From assembly GCA_043745195.1 (NCBI GenBank), contig JAYTTF010000077.1:11681-75680 (forward strand): DNA of 64,000 nt. Direction: 5' to 3'. This document shows, one piece after another, positions 1 to 7,913 of this stretch (position 1 is its first letter; the number at the start of each line of letters is the position of its first letter). The stretch comes from JANXSF01 sp043745195 (lineage in GTDB: Bacteria; Acidobacteriota; Terriglobia; Bryobacterales; Bryobacteraceae). The position numbers and the translations under genes are program-made. Below the pieces are notes generated by a model. It was not told the origin of the DNA and made no database searches. It saw only the letters and a list, made by a program, of their open reading frames with translations.

Positions 1-335
1 TCCTCGCTAAAAGGATATACCAGTTCCTCTAGGAACCGCCTGTCCAGCCGGACATCGTCATCTATGAAGACGAGTAGATCTTTCGCTGCCATATCAGCGC
101 CCATATTACGTTGCCGGGCCGCACTACGAATTTCTGTAGCAATGCATTTCAGTGGAAAAGGTGATCTCTTGGAGAGATCTTCAACTAAGACTCGCGTTTC
201 AGAAGTATCGGAGGAATCTACAACCAATACTTCACTTGGTAGCAATGACTGAGCTTGCAACGTCGCTAAGGTTACCCGCAATGGTTCAGGCCGATTACGG
301 GTTGCGATAATGACGGAGGTGCTAGAGGGAATCAT
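1..335 (-). CDS. Family 2 glycosyltransferase, N-terminal part (runs off the window)
   Basis: Translating the minus strand from the ATG at 335 gives an open frame to the window edge (111 residues). It starts with a GT-A fold opening (STSVIIATRNRP) and reaches a DDD metal/nucleotide-sugar motif at residues 92-94 (FIDDDV), both typical of GT2 enzymes that add a sugar to a growing glycan at the membrane. The C-terminal two thirds lie outside the window. It is the last visible gene of the polysaccharide operon, 35 bp downstream of a methyltransferase. Donor and acceptor cannot be told from this part. Confidence 0.85.
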   Translation of the reverse strand, partial: MIPSSTSVIIATRNRPEPLRVTLATLQAQSLLPSEVLVVDSSDTSETRVLVEDLSKRSPFPLKCIATEIRSAARQRNMGADMAAKDLLVFIDDDVRLDRRFLEELVYPFSE

Positions 336-370
336 ATTTGTTAAGTCGCCAAGCTCAAGACGGTGGAAGC

Positions 371-1060
371 CTAAAAGTTAACGAATTTTGCATTCCACTC
401 GCGCTCAGCTGCTCCAACCCTTCTAAATACCGTAAGTTGTTGCTTTCCGGTTAGTTTCTTGGCCAACCGTTTGAAAGTCGAGTCCGACAAGACTTGCACT
501 TCCTGCAAATTCTCCGCTAAGTTTTTCCGGATAAATTCGACAACCTTCCGGACATTAGAATCATTGGAATCATCCAGCAGGAGAAGTCCTTTGTCATTAA
601 GGAGCTTCCATGCATAGAAGACATCCACGAAAACATCCTCGAACAAGTGGGAACCATCGACATAAATCAAGTCAATTCGCGTATCCTCTGCGAGGAGTTG
701 AGCAAGGGCAATACTAGAGGGTTTCGTCAGAATTTTTACCCATGGTGTCAGTGCACTTTTTTCCAACTTGAGCCGAGCAACTCCATCCCAAACGGTATCC
801 TGAAAGGGATCTATGGCTATGTGGCTTCCACCCGGCATCGACGCGGTACGGTGATAGTCAGCAATTAGCAGGCAGGATGCTCCAAATGCCAGTCCTACCT
901 CAAGAGTGCGCTTGGGGTGCTCTGTTTTCAGAAATGATTGAATGGCAATGAGGTTATTTACGGTCGAGGCGCTTACGGCTTGATTAAACTTTTTCCCAGT
1001 GCGGCCAATCAGTGGGCCGCCCGCGTAAAGCTCCGCAAGTTCAGGGAGATTTTCAAACAT
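371..1060 (-). CDS. Class I SAM-dependent methyltransferase (Methyltransf_24-like)
   Basis: The 229-residue protein has the SAM-binding motif I at residues 54-62 (EVGLAFGAS), the acidic ribose-binding end of strand 2 at 83-85 (IDP), and a DLIYVDGSHLFEDV segment around 130-143 followed by LLLDD. This pattern is typical of the small Methyltransf_24 group found in polysaccharide and antibiotic clusters, which O-methylate sugars or other small acceptors. It sits 9 bp downstream of the acyltransferase in the same minus-strand operon, so decoration of the exported glycan is the likely role. The acceptor is unknown. Confidence 0.8.
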   Translation of the reverse strand: MFENLPELAELYAGGPLIGRTGKKFNQAVSASTVNNLIAIQSFLKTEHPKRTLEVGLAFGASCLLIADYHRTASMPGGSHIAIDPFQDTVWDGVARLKLEKSALTPWVKILTKPSSIALAQLLAEDTRIDLIYVDGSHLFEDVFVDVFYAWKLLNDKGLLLLDDSNDSNVRKVVEFIRKNLAENLQEVQVLSDSTFKRLAKKLTGKQQLTVFRRVGAAEREWNAKFVNF

Positions 1061-1069
1061 GATATGATT

Positions 1070-1627
1070 TCACCGTCTCTTCAACAATCCTGCGGGCACT
1101 CCACCGACAATTGATCCGGCTGGAAAGCTTTTAGTCACAACCGCTCCAGCGGCGATCACACATCGATCACCCAACTCGACATCTTTCAGTATGACGGCGC
1201 GGGCGCCCACCCAACAGCCGTTACCAATGATCACGCGTCCCACTTGCATTTCAGTTTCCCCTACCCATCGAAGAGGATCCATAGTGTGGTTGGAGTCCGT
1301 TATGTATACGCCAGGGCCAAACATATTATTGCTACCTATTTCAATCAGTCCGCATGCGTCAATCATAACGTCGCGATTGAAGTAGTTCGAGTCCCCTATT
1401 CGGATGCGCGGGGCTCTTCCCGTCTCGTCTACCGGCCATAACCAACAACCTTCGGTAAAAGCATTATAGGATCCGAGGGCAATTTGCGAGGGCCGTCGAA
1501 TGCGAATGGACTCGAAGCGGCAGTTGTTCCCGATCTGCATTCCAAGGCTGCGGTAGAACCAGATACGCAATCGACTTTGGAGACCATACCAAGTATGAAA
1601 GATGAGCCTTTCAAGCAGCTTCTGCAT
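1070..1627 (-). CDS. Hexapeptide-repeat O-acyltransferase (WcaF/maltose acetyltransferase-like)
   Basis: Left-handed beta-helix repeats with aliphatic residues every sixth position run from about residue 50 to the end (IGNGCWVGARAVILKDVELGD), and a TDSNHT segment supplies the likely catalytic histidine. The C-terminus VGGVPAGLLKRR is classic for the LbH acetyltransferase family, which moves an acetyl group from CoA to a sugar hydroxyl. I place the start at the ATG at 1627 because the residues before it do not resemble family members. A TTG at 1672 overlapping the upstream stop is the alternative and gives 200 residues. It probably O-acetylates the polysaccharide of this locus. Confidence 0.85.
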   Translation of the reverse strand: MQKLLERLIFHTWYGLQSRLRIWFYRSLGMQIGNNCRFESIRIRRPSQIALGSYNAFTEGCWLWPVDETGRAPRIRIGDSNYFNRDVMIDACGLIEIGSNNMFGPGVYITDSNHTMDPLRWVGETEMQVGRVIIGNGCWVGARAVILKDVELGDRCVIAAGAVVTKSFPAGSIVGGVPAGLLKRR

Positions 1628-1668
1628 TTTGATCGTGGTTTCGCCTAAAATCGGTTCAAAAAAGACTG

Positions 1669-3279
1669 TCAATTCGTGGCAATTGCAACTTTTGAGGTCT
1701 GCTCAATATATCGTTGAAGGTCAGGCGGATCTTTCAGCCGTCCCTGGAGAAGAGTAAGGACTACATCCTTTAGAATTGTTGCTTCGATTGGGTGGTTAAG
1801 GACAATCTGATTATGTTGTCCCGGCATTCTAATCAACAGCGGAACACGCTTCTCCCCGTTGCCACCCAATGATTTGAACCTTAAGGGGTGGTCTGCCGTC
1901 AGGATAATGGTCGTCTTATCCCAGGTACCCGCCTGCTGCATCGACTTTCTTATCTCGCCCAATGTTTTATCTGCCAGTGCAAGTGCGCTTAGGTATCCAT
2001 CCGCTGTTCTATTCATCGCCGTAAACGTTTGAAGGCTTCTTTCATAGTATTGGGGCCCATGCGGGACGGGCATGTGGATGTAGAGAAATCCATGTGACTG
2101 ATTGCCAGCAGCCAACTTCGCGGCCTCCAAGAACTGTGAGTACATGGTAACGTTAGTCCTTTGCATCAAAGTCTGCCCCCAAGGCGAGAATTGGTCCGTT
2201 TCAAGAATGAAATGACGCTGCGCTGTGAAGACTTCCCAGAAGTTTGCTATTACTGGAAAAGAACTGCCAATATACGGCCAACTTGAACAGGCTGTGCAAC
2301 TAGCGGCGAAGAGTCTACAGTAGGGGATGTACCAGCCTACGATTGCGACATTGATGCCAAGGTTCCTGGCATCGCGGAAGACATGGTTCATTTCCTGCCA
2401 TTTCCGGATACCCATGCTGGTACTTAGAAGGAAATCATTAGGACCTTTTGCCAACGCGCTTTGCACTTTTTGGCCCGTAGTGATGGATGGTACCGATACT
2501 AGAGTCCTCGATCCGCCCTGCATAGCTTGGGTCGCGTACAGCGACTTTTTGCGAAAGGAATCGAATTCGCCCAGCGATAGTAAGTGATCTTTGTTCTTGA
2601 AGGTGAGCGACGGGTCCCATTCATCAAAAACAATTAGCATCACACGATTGGTTTGTCTACCTCCATTGTTTACCAATTCCGCCAAAGGTGGTTGTTTCCA
2701 ATCGCTGACGTCTGGGCGAACCATCATCCAAATCGCCGCAACCGTTGTCGCCGCAGCCAATGGAGAAAAAACTAGAAGTAGGTTCCTAAGGGCGGCTCCT
2801 ATTATCTTGGCTGAATGTCGGATCCCCGCCCAATAGCAAGTGAGACATAAAAGCAGGCAGGTAAGTCCAACCGCAGGGGAATGCGCCAACCGATTGGGAT
2901 TCCAGGTTATGAAAGGAACATCCAACCGCATAAGCTGCGTCCGGAGAGCATATCCGCAGATGGTCAATAATAGAAGGCCGCCCACCGCACGCACCAGTTT
3001 TTTAAGTAGAGTTCGCTGCGAACCGGTCCATCTTAGCCAAATCCAAATGATGACTGCCAGGATTAGTTCGTTCAACAGTAATGCAATGTAATGAACTGGA
3101 TGGTGCAGTTCCATCAAAAGGCTATTCGATTCCCGATCCAGATATGGTGGGGATGAGGCCCACACTCGAGTGAAACAGAGGTTGGCGATAGTGAAGCAAA
3201 TCACCGCATCCTTCCACCACGGAGTGGACCTTTCATAATTACCCGCATTACCCGCAGATTTTTGGGTGGGAGTATCCAA
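1669..3279 (-). CDS. Membrane-anchored alkaline-phosphatase-superfamily (sulfatase-like) enzyme
   Basis: The 536-residue protein has about five hydrophobic segments before residue 190, then a soluble domain with AlkP/sulfatase landmarks: metal-binding VFDEWD at 217-222, a nucleophile region GGSRTLVSVPSITTG near 255-269, HMPVPHGP, and TADHPLRF. Such proteins transfer or remove phospho- or sulfo-linked groups on envelope glycans outside the membrane (the LtaS/EptA type is the general model). The start is a TTG directly after the upstream TAG, with AGGAAGG eight bases before it. The position in the glycan operon suggests modification of the exported polymer. The substrate is unknown. Confidence 0.75.
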   Translation of the reverse strand: MDTPTQKSAGNAGNYERSTPWWKDAVICFTIANLCFTRVWASSPPYLDRESNSLLMELHHPVHYIALLLNELILAVIIWIWLRWTGSQRTLLKKLVRAVGGLLLLTICGYALRTQLMRLDVPFITWNPNRLAHSPAVGLTCLLLCLTCYWAGIRHSAKIIGAALRNLLLVFSPLAAATTVAAIWMMVRPDVSDWKQPPLAELVNNGGRQTNRVMLIVFDEWDPSLTFKNKDHLLSLGEFDSFRKKSLYATQAMQGGSRTLVSVPSITTGQKVQSALAKGPNDFLLSTSMGIRKWQEMNHVFRDARNLGINVAIVGWYIPYCRLFAASCTACSSWPYIGSSFPVIANFWEVFTAQRHFILETDQFSPWGQTLMQRTNVTMYSQFLEAAKLAAGNQSHGFLYIHMPVPHGPQYYERSLQTFTAMNRTADGYLSALALADKTLGEIRKSMQQAGTWDKTTIILTADHPLRFKSLGGNGEKRVPLLIRMPGQHNQIVLNHPIEATILKDVVLTLLQGRLKDPPDLQRYIEQTSKVAIATN

Positions 3280-4701
3280 CTACCCGACCTTCCTGAACCA
3301 ATAAACTACGCGCCCGTTCCCCTGAACTTGCCCGCGTTTCACCAAAGTGAATTTCTCGCCAAACTTCCTTTCAAACTCTTCCAGGGTAAAGTCTTTGTGC
3401 AATGCCTCTCGCCCGCGGCAGAGCCTTTGGAACAAAGGATCACTGAGCCCAACGTACTCTACAATAAGCACTTTTTTTGTAAGTTCAGCTACTAAATTCA
3501 CTATGTGTTCCAGCGGTACACGGTTGGTTACCAGCAAATGGTGAACAACTGCCAGCATTAGAACGCAATCAAACTGCCCCTTTGCCCGATCCAGAAACGA
3601 AAGTCCTTCGCCGTTTTCCCAGCCTGTCGCAGGTGTTGGCGAAGCCAAATCCACGACCAACGGGAGCACCTTTTCCTTAGTCTGATGCACCCCCCTCCAA
3701 AGCCGCCCCATCGTTACTGTGTCCATGTCTATTGCCACAACACCATGGCCCATTCCAGCGGCAGTCCGGCTATACTCGCCCAAGTTTGCACCAATGTCGA
3801 GGACCGTGGCGGAGGTTGGCAATTCCTTCAGGGCTTCTTCGACAAACTTCTGTTTTAAGGTACGGTCTTCTGCGGAGTAGTGGCAACTTTGGCCTTGGTA
3901 ATCGGACCATCCGCTTTGCATATCGGCATTCGGAGCCACTTGCCGCAAGCTCTTTCTAGCCCCACGAAATCGACGCTCTAAAATGAATTGAGCTTGTTCG
4001 ACGCTTGCGGCTTCCCGCTTGCGGTACAGAGCAGGATTCTCAACATCCTTCCGTTTCCCAAGCGTTGCCGGGATCGTCGCCAACCATAAATAGGGTGGTG
4101 CCCACCTTCTAACCGGACCTACCAACTTGGCCATCTCTTCCGGCTCAAGTCCTTCTCTGTTCACTCCAAGAGTTTGCCCAAGTCCAAGCCCACAGGCCTT
4201 GTGCGCAAGCAATGGATACAAAAAGGTTCTTTCGAACTGCGCCAACGGACGCCACAAGGGGTCTCTATCCGCGCGTCTCTCTACGCTTAGAGCATCTACG
4301 AAAACAGGAGTCGGCCCACGAAACAACACGTTGAACGGGGTGGCATCTTTTAACCCCAATCCTTCTTTGAGCAATGCTTCTGCTAGATCGAGGGTCAAAT
4401 TACCAGCAGCTTCAAGCATCTCCAGTGTCCATTCATATGGATAGCTGACAAAGGGAATCCGGTCATGCTCCAACACCAATGCGGCGTCACCGAAACCGAG
4501 CAATTCCGCTTCGGCCTGCGCAACAACTCGTGTGCCAATGACTCGGCCCTCCTGTCTGAATTTCTCCAGACACTTGGACTCCATCCATAGGCGCGCATTC
4601 TCCAACCCAGCGGGCGCGACTATGCGCAATAACCGCCCATCCCGGTCAATAAGGCAGCCGCCTGGATCCCGAAAGCTTCTCAAAGAGGAAGGTTGTGGCA
4701 A
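3280..4701 (-). CDS. NoeA-like kinase-fold/methyltransferase fusion
   Basis: With a TTG start at 4701, one base after the upstream TAA, the protein has 473 residues. Its N-terminal half contains a kinase-like stretch, LKDATPFNVLF then PVFVDALS (about 117-139), resembling the catalytic loop and metal-binding part of kinase folds. The C-terminal half has SAM motif I VLDIGANLGEY at about 300-310 and AIDMD after it. This arrangement matches proteins related to rhizobial NoeA. An open frame continues upstream to 4809 but overlaps the small membrane gene and has no ribosome-binding site. It may cap or modify the glycan, by analogy with the kinase-methyltransferase WbdD. That analogy is an inference. 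Confidence 0.7.
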   Translation of the reverse strand: MPQPSSLRSFRDPGGCLIDRDGRLLRIVAPAGLENARLWMESKCLEKFRQEGRVIGTRVVAQAEAELLGFGDAALVLEHDRIPFVSYPYEWTLEMLEAAGNLTLDLAEALLKEGLGLKDATPFNVLFRGPTPVFVDALSVERRADRDPLWRPLAQFERTFLYPLLAHKACGLGLGQTLGVNREGLEPEEMAKLVGPVRRWAPPYLWLATIPATLGKRKDVENPALYRKREAASVEQAQFILERRFRGARKSLRQVAPNADMQSGWSDYQGQSCHYSAEDRTLKQKFVEEALKELPTSATVLDIGANLGEYSRTAAGMGHGVVAIDMDTVTMGRLWRGVHQTKEKVLPLVVDLASPTPATGWENGEGLSFLDRAKGQFDCVLMLAVVHHLLVTNRVPLEHIVNLVAELTKKVLIVEYVGLSDPLFQRLCRGREALHKDFTLEEFERKFGEKFTLVKRGQVQGNGRVVYWFRKVG

Positions 4702-4702
4702 G

Positions 4703-4912
4703 TTAAGAACTCTGCGTTCCGTTGTCCTTCTTGGGGCGGATCCATCCGGATATGGTGGCAATGATACGTTTGGCGTAGAACAAGCCGCCAAAAAAAACGG
4801 CTCCTCCAATCTGCAACAGAAACAGACCAGTCCCTGGATTGGAGTATCCGTAGGCCATCGGTCCTGCCGCCACGAGAAGTACCAAGTATCTGAGTGGTGC
4901 TGTAATTTTCAT
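4703..4912 (-). CDS. Small two-helix membrane protein with a PGTG loop
   Basis: This 69-residue protein starts at the ATG at 4912, chosen because AAGGA lies seven bases upstream. A longer frame to 4954 lacks that signal. It has a hydrophobic helix or signal-like segment at 8-22, the loop YSNPGTG at 23-29, a second helix at about 30-47, and a basic tail. Small proteins with a (D/N)PGTG-x-LLQ core commonly accompany NoeA-like and sulfatase genes in glycan loci, as here; this is from memory of gene neighbourhoods. No catalytic role is visible, and it may scaffold its two neighbours in the membrane. Confidence 0.7.
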   Translation of the reverse strand: MKITAPLRYLVLLVAAGPMAYGYSNPGTGLFLLQIGGAVFFGGLFYAKRIIATISGWIRPKKDNGTQSS

Positions 4913-4954
4913 TTGTGTTCCTTCTTCTAACATTGTTTCGTCGTTGCTGGCCAT

Positions 4955-6163
4955 CTACAACTTGGCGTTTCCTAGCAACTGTGCTAAGCAACTAACGAAT
5001 TCCTGTCTTTGACTTTCGACACTATGGTTCTTATAGAATGTCAGCAAAGAGCTCCTGGCTAGTTCAACCGTTTGAACCGTTCGCCCAGCCAAGGATTTAA
5101 TCGCATCCCACAATTGGCTCTGGTCTTGCTCTACAACCACCGCGGCACAGTTGTGCTCACGGGCATACTGCACAATGAAAGCATTCTCTGGCGCAAGCAC
5201 AAGAATAGGACGAGATGCCGCGAGATAATCGGCAAACTTCGAGGGAAAAGAAGTTCGAGCATAATACTCGGCCGATTCGACAAATCCTACAGGGAGGAAC
5301 AAAATATCAGCTTCAGCAAGTGTCTTCTGCAGTTCCCCTTGGCCCAGCCAACCATGTATTTTAATGCTCTCCGAGCCCGCCGTTAAACTCGATCTATCTG
5401 CATCAGAGACATTCCCATAAAAATGAACTTCAACAGGCCTAGTCAAGGTATGGAGGGCATTCATCGCCTTTACCGTGTCCGCAAGAAAATAGATACTGTC
5501 CCGGACCGTGTGGTAAATCATGCCGCCGTAAAAAATCTTTAGTGGCGCGAGATCGTTGCTTTCGGCTTCAGCTTTTTGATCGGCGTAGGGGTTTAGAAAG
5601 GTCCCAGGATACTGAACCTTGGACGATACCCCGAATTTTTCAAGCAGATGCTGCCGCATCGGTTCACTCACCACATAAACCACGGATGCGCTACTTAGCA
5701 CCCACTGGAAAATCGGAGTAGAGAATCGCCGAAATACGTATACAACCTTGTTCATCTCTACCCAGTCGTCGTGAACGATCAGGATGATCGGAACGCCGAC
5801 AATGCGCGCCGCGAGGGTCGCCGCAATAAAGTAATATCCGTGCGCCACTGTTAAGACAACATCAACTTTATCCCGTCGAATAATTCGTAGGATTACCAGT
5901 GCCATGAGGGGAATTAACATTCGATCGAGAAGCATTGCGATTCTTCCCATTCCATGCAATTTGGCTCCAGTCAACTCGGGGAAAGACTGACTTCGACATT
6001 TTTGAAATGGCCCATCGGCAAGATCACGGTTTCGTCGCTTCGAGGTGAAGATGCCCAACTCCTCGGTGGGATACCCACCTAATAAGCGCATTAATAAGGT
6101 GTCCCCGCCGCCACGATTGGCAGGGGGGAAATCACAGCTATAAAGAAGCCTCGGTATGGTCAT
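4955..6163 (-). CDS. GT-B family glycosyltransferase (family 4-like)
   Basis: The 402-residue protein has the two-domain GT-B layout. The N-terminal part has a glycine-rich acceptor loop (ANRGGGDTLL) and a long hydrophobic stretch at about 80-95. The C-terminal nucleotide-sugar domain includes IFYGGMIYHTV, IHGWLGQGELQKTLAEADILFLPVGF, and SFPSKFADYLAASRPILVLAP. The serine-rich SFPSKFADYL segment corresponds to the EX7E region that binds the donor phosphates in GT4 enzymes. It probably adds a sugar to the lipid-linked glycan on the cytoplasmic face. Gaps of 42 bp on both sides fit one operon. Confidence 0.8.
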   Translation of the reverse strand: MTIPRLLYSCDFPPANRGGGDTLLMRLLGGYPTEELGIFTSKRRNRDLADGPFQKCRSQSFPELTGAKLHGMGRIAMLLDRMLIPLMALVILRIIRRDKVDVVLTVAHGYYFIAATLAARIVGVPIILIVHDDWVEMNKVVYVFRRFSTPIFQWVLSSASVVYVVSEPMRQHLLEKFGVSSKVQYPGTFLNPYADQKAEAESNDLAPLKIFYGGMIYHTVRDSIYFLADTVKAMNALHTLTRPVEVHFYGNVSDADRSSLTAGSESIKIHGWLGQGELQKTLAEADILFLPVGFVESAEYYARTSFPSKFADYLAASRPILVLAPENAFIVQYAREHNCAAVVVEQDQSQLWDAIKSLAGRTVQTVELARSSLLTFYKNHSVESQRQEFVSCLAQLLGNAKL

Positions 6164-6205
6164 AGTGGGCTGCTCGAAATCGGGCAGTTCTTTGCTGATT
6201 CGTTT

Positions 6206-7123
6206 CTACTTTTGGAAGACGACAACAAGGTGATCGGCTGAGTATTCATACTGGGGAGCCACGTCCCAATGCTCAGCTTTACAGATTTCTGGTATGTATC
6301 GAAGAATTACTTTCAGCAGCCCATTTCCATCGCGAAACTTCCAATAGGCCCAGTTTTTCAAAAAATGTGGGAGCCCTAACTGCCAGTCCCAATCGTAATG
6401 GCTAATTCTTTGTCGACTCTTCAACGTTAAGTTCAACTGCTTCTCAAGCCAGGAAATATGCCTACCCGTTAGCATGACCACATGTTCAATGATGCGAAAA
6501 TACCAAAATTGTGCTGCGTCACGTCTAGACAACTTGTTATCGCCATCACCCGTCACTATTACAAGGAATCCGCCTACTTTGATTAGATCAGTAAGCCGTT
6601 GGAGATATTCAAGCGGCCCCAGAAGGTGTTCAAACACATCTACCATGACAACCGCATCGTAACTGTTGCTGGGTAAAGCCTCCAGTTCAGAGGTGGACAG
6701 CATTCTTATGCCTTTTCCTTTGGCTTCTTGGCTCGCAGTATCGTTGAGTTCGTACCCAAAACATTCATACGAATCAACAAGCGATGACAAGAGCCGACCG
6801 GAACTGCAGCCAATGTCTAGAATTTTCGAGCCTTGCTTCAACTTCTTCAAATTATCGAGCACGGCACGTTCGGTGGGATATAAACCCTCAGTTTCCCACT
6901 TACGAAAGTCAACGAGGGCATAGTAGTCCGAAAACTCTGCTGTCGATAAGGTTTGGTTTTTGTAAAGCAATCCGCACTCGATGCATTCAAGTACGCTGTA
7001 AGGTTGCTGTACAAAACTGCTTTCGCCTATTCTAATTGGAAACCCTGGCGCTTCGCCGCCTGTTGGGGAGAAGCCCGAACTATTGCAGGCTGGGCAAGAA
7101 AGAATGTCGTTCAATTCAACCAC
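6206..7123 (-). CDS. Zinc-ribbon SAM-dependent methyltransferase
   Basis: From a GTG at 7123 the protein has 305 residues. CxxC pairs at about 10-13 and 47-50 (CPAC, CIEC) form a zinc ribbon, followed by motif I ILDIGCSSGR at 101-110 and the VMVDVFEHL motif of Methyltransf_11/23 enzymes. The layout resembles sugar C- or O-methyltransferases of the TylCIII type, which have an N-terminal zinc site. The frame stays open to an ATG at 7234, but that would overlap the FkbM gene by 86 bp and the extra residues look non-native. The GTG itself has only a distant AAAGGA, so the start is uncertain. Confidence 0.75.
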   Translation of the reverse strand: MVELNDILSCPACNSSGFSPTGGEAPGFPIRIGESSFVQQPYSVLECIECGLLYKNQTLSTAEFSDYYALVDFRKWETEGLYPTERAVLDNLKKLKQGSKILDIGCSSGRLLSSLVDSYECFGYELNDTASQEAKGKGIRMLSTSELEALPSNSYDAVVMVDVFEHLLGPLEYLQRLTDLIKVGGFLVIVTGDGDNKLSRRDAAQFWYFRIIEHVVMLTGRHISWLEKQLNLTLKSRQRISHYDWDWQLGLPHFLKNWAYWKFRDGNGLLKVILRYIPEICKAEHWDVAPQYEYSADHLVVVFQK

Positions 7124-7148
7124 TAAATCTGCTTCATCCTTTAAAAAA

Positions 7149-7913
7149 TTAAGCAGTGCCCTTTGACAAACGCCGCGCAATTGCCTCTGGATGAACAAAG
7201 AGCCCATCACACCAAGAAGCATAGTTCTGCTCATTCCAGCAGACGGAGTGGAGATTCACTAGACGAAATCCGCAGTTCAATAAATGAATGTAGAGATCCT
7301 GGAACTGTGCTTGTCCCGAGTACAAAGGCGTAAATAGCATTTCAGAAAACACTACTCCAATTCTTTGTTCGGCAATCATTTGGTCCGCGCCTCGTAGAAC
7401 GGAGAGGTCGTAACCCTGTGTATCAGTCTTAAGCACGTCAATTCGCTCAATACCCTGTTTCTTGCAGTATTCATCGACAGTGCAAACGGGGACGGTCGTA
7501 CTTCCAATTGGAACAGCCATGCCTTTCGGTTGAAAGCTGCCAGATTGTGGTGCATTCTGCAAAAGAGAATTGGTTGCGGATGACACATTCAGGTAGAGCT
7601 CTTTACTCCCGATTGTCTCTCCAAGGGCACACTGCACTGGAGTAATTCCCGGAAAGTGTAACGCCACTTCGTTCAACTTAGAGAAGGCTTGTCCGAATGG
7701 TTCGAACGAATAAATTTTAGCATTTGGAAAGGCACTAGCATATTCGCTTGCGGTCTGTCCCTCATTGGCGCCAACGTCGAACATCACGGATGGCGGATTG
7801 TCCCCGAAAATTTTGCGAATATCGACTAATGGATCACTGCCGAAGCGGTTCAATGGACCAATTTGATACCCACAACTGCGAAGAATTTTTCGAATCAACC
7901 CCTTTATCGGCAC
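7149..7913 (-). CDS. FkbM family methyltransferase
   Basis: The 254-residue protein starts at GTG 7913, overlapping the ABC ATPase gene by 10 bp. It carries motif I FDVGANEGQ at 45-53, the strand-2 motif YSFEP near 68-72, and DVLKTDTQGYD near 160-170. The KTDTQGYD signature, usually K(I/V)D(V/T)EG, is characteristic of the FkbM family, which O-methylates sugars and polyketides. In this operon a methyl modification of the exported glycan is most likely. Confidence 0.88.
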   Translation of the reverse strand: MPIKGLIRKILRSCGYQIGPLNRFGSDPLVDIRKIFGDNPPSVMFDVGANEGQTASEYASAFPNAKIYSFEPFGQAFSKLNEVALHFPGITPVQCALGETIGSKELYLNVSSATNSLLQNAPQSGSFQPKGMAVPIGSTTVPVCTVDEYCKKQGIERIDVLKTDTQGYDLSVLRGADQMIAEQRIGVVFSEMLFTPLYSGQAQFQDLYIHLLNCGFRLVNLHSVCWNEQNYASWCDGLFVHPEAIARRLSKGTA

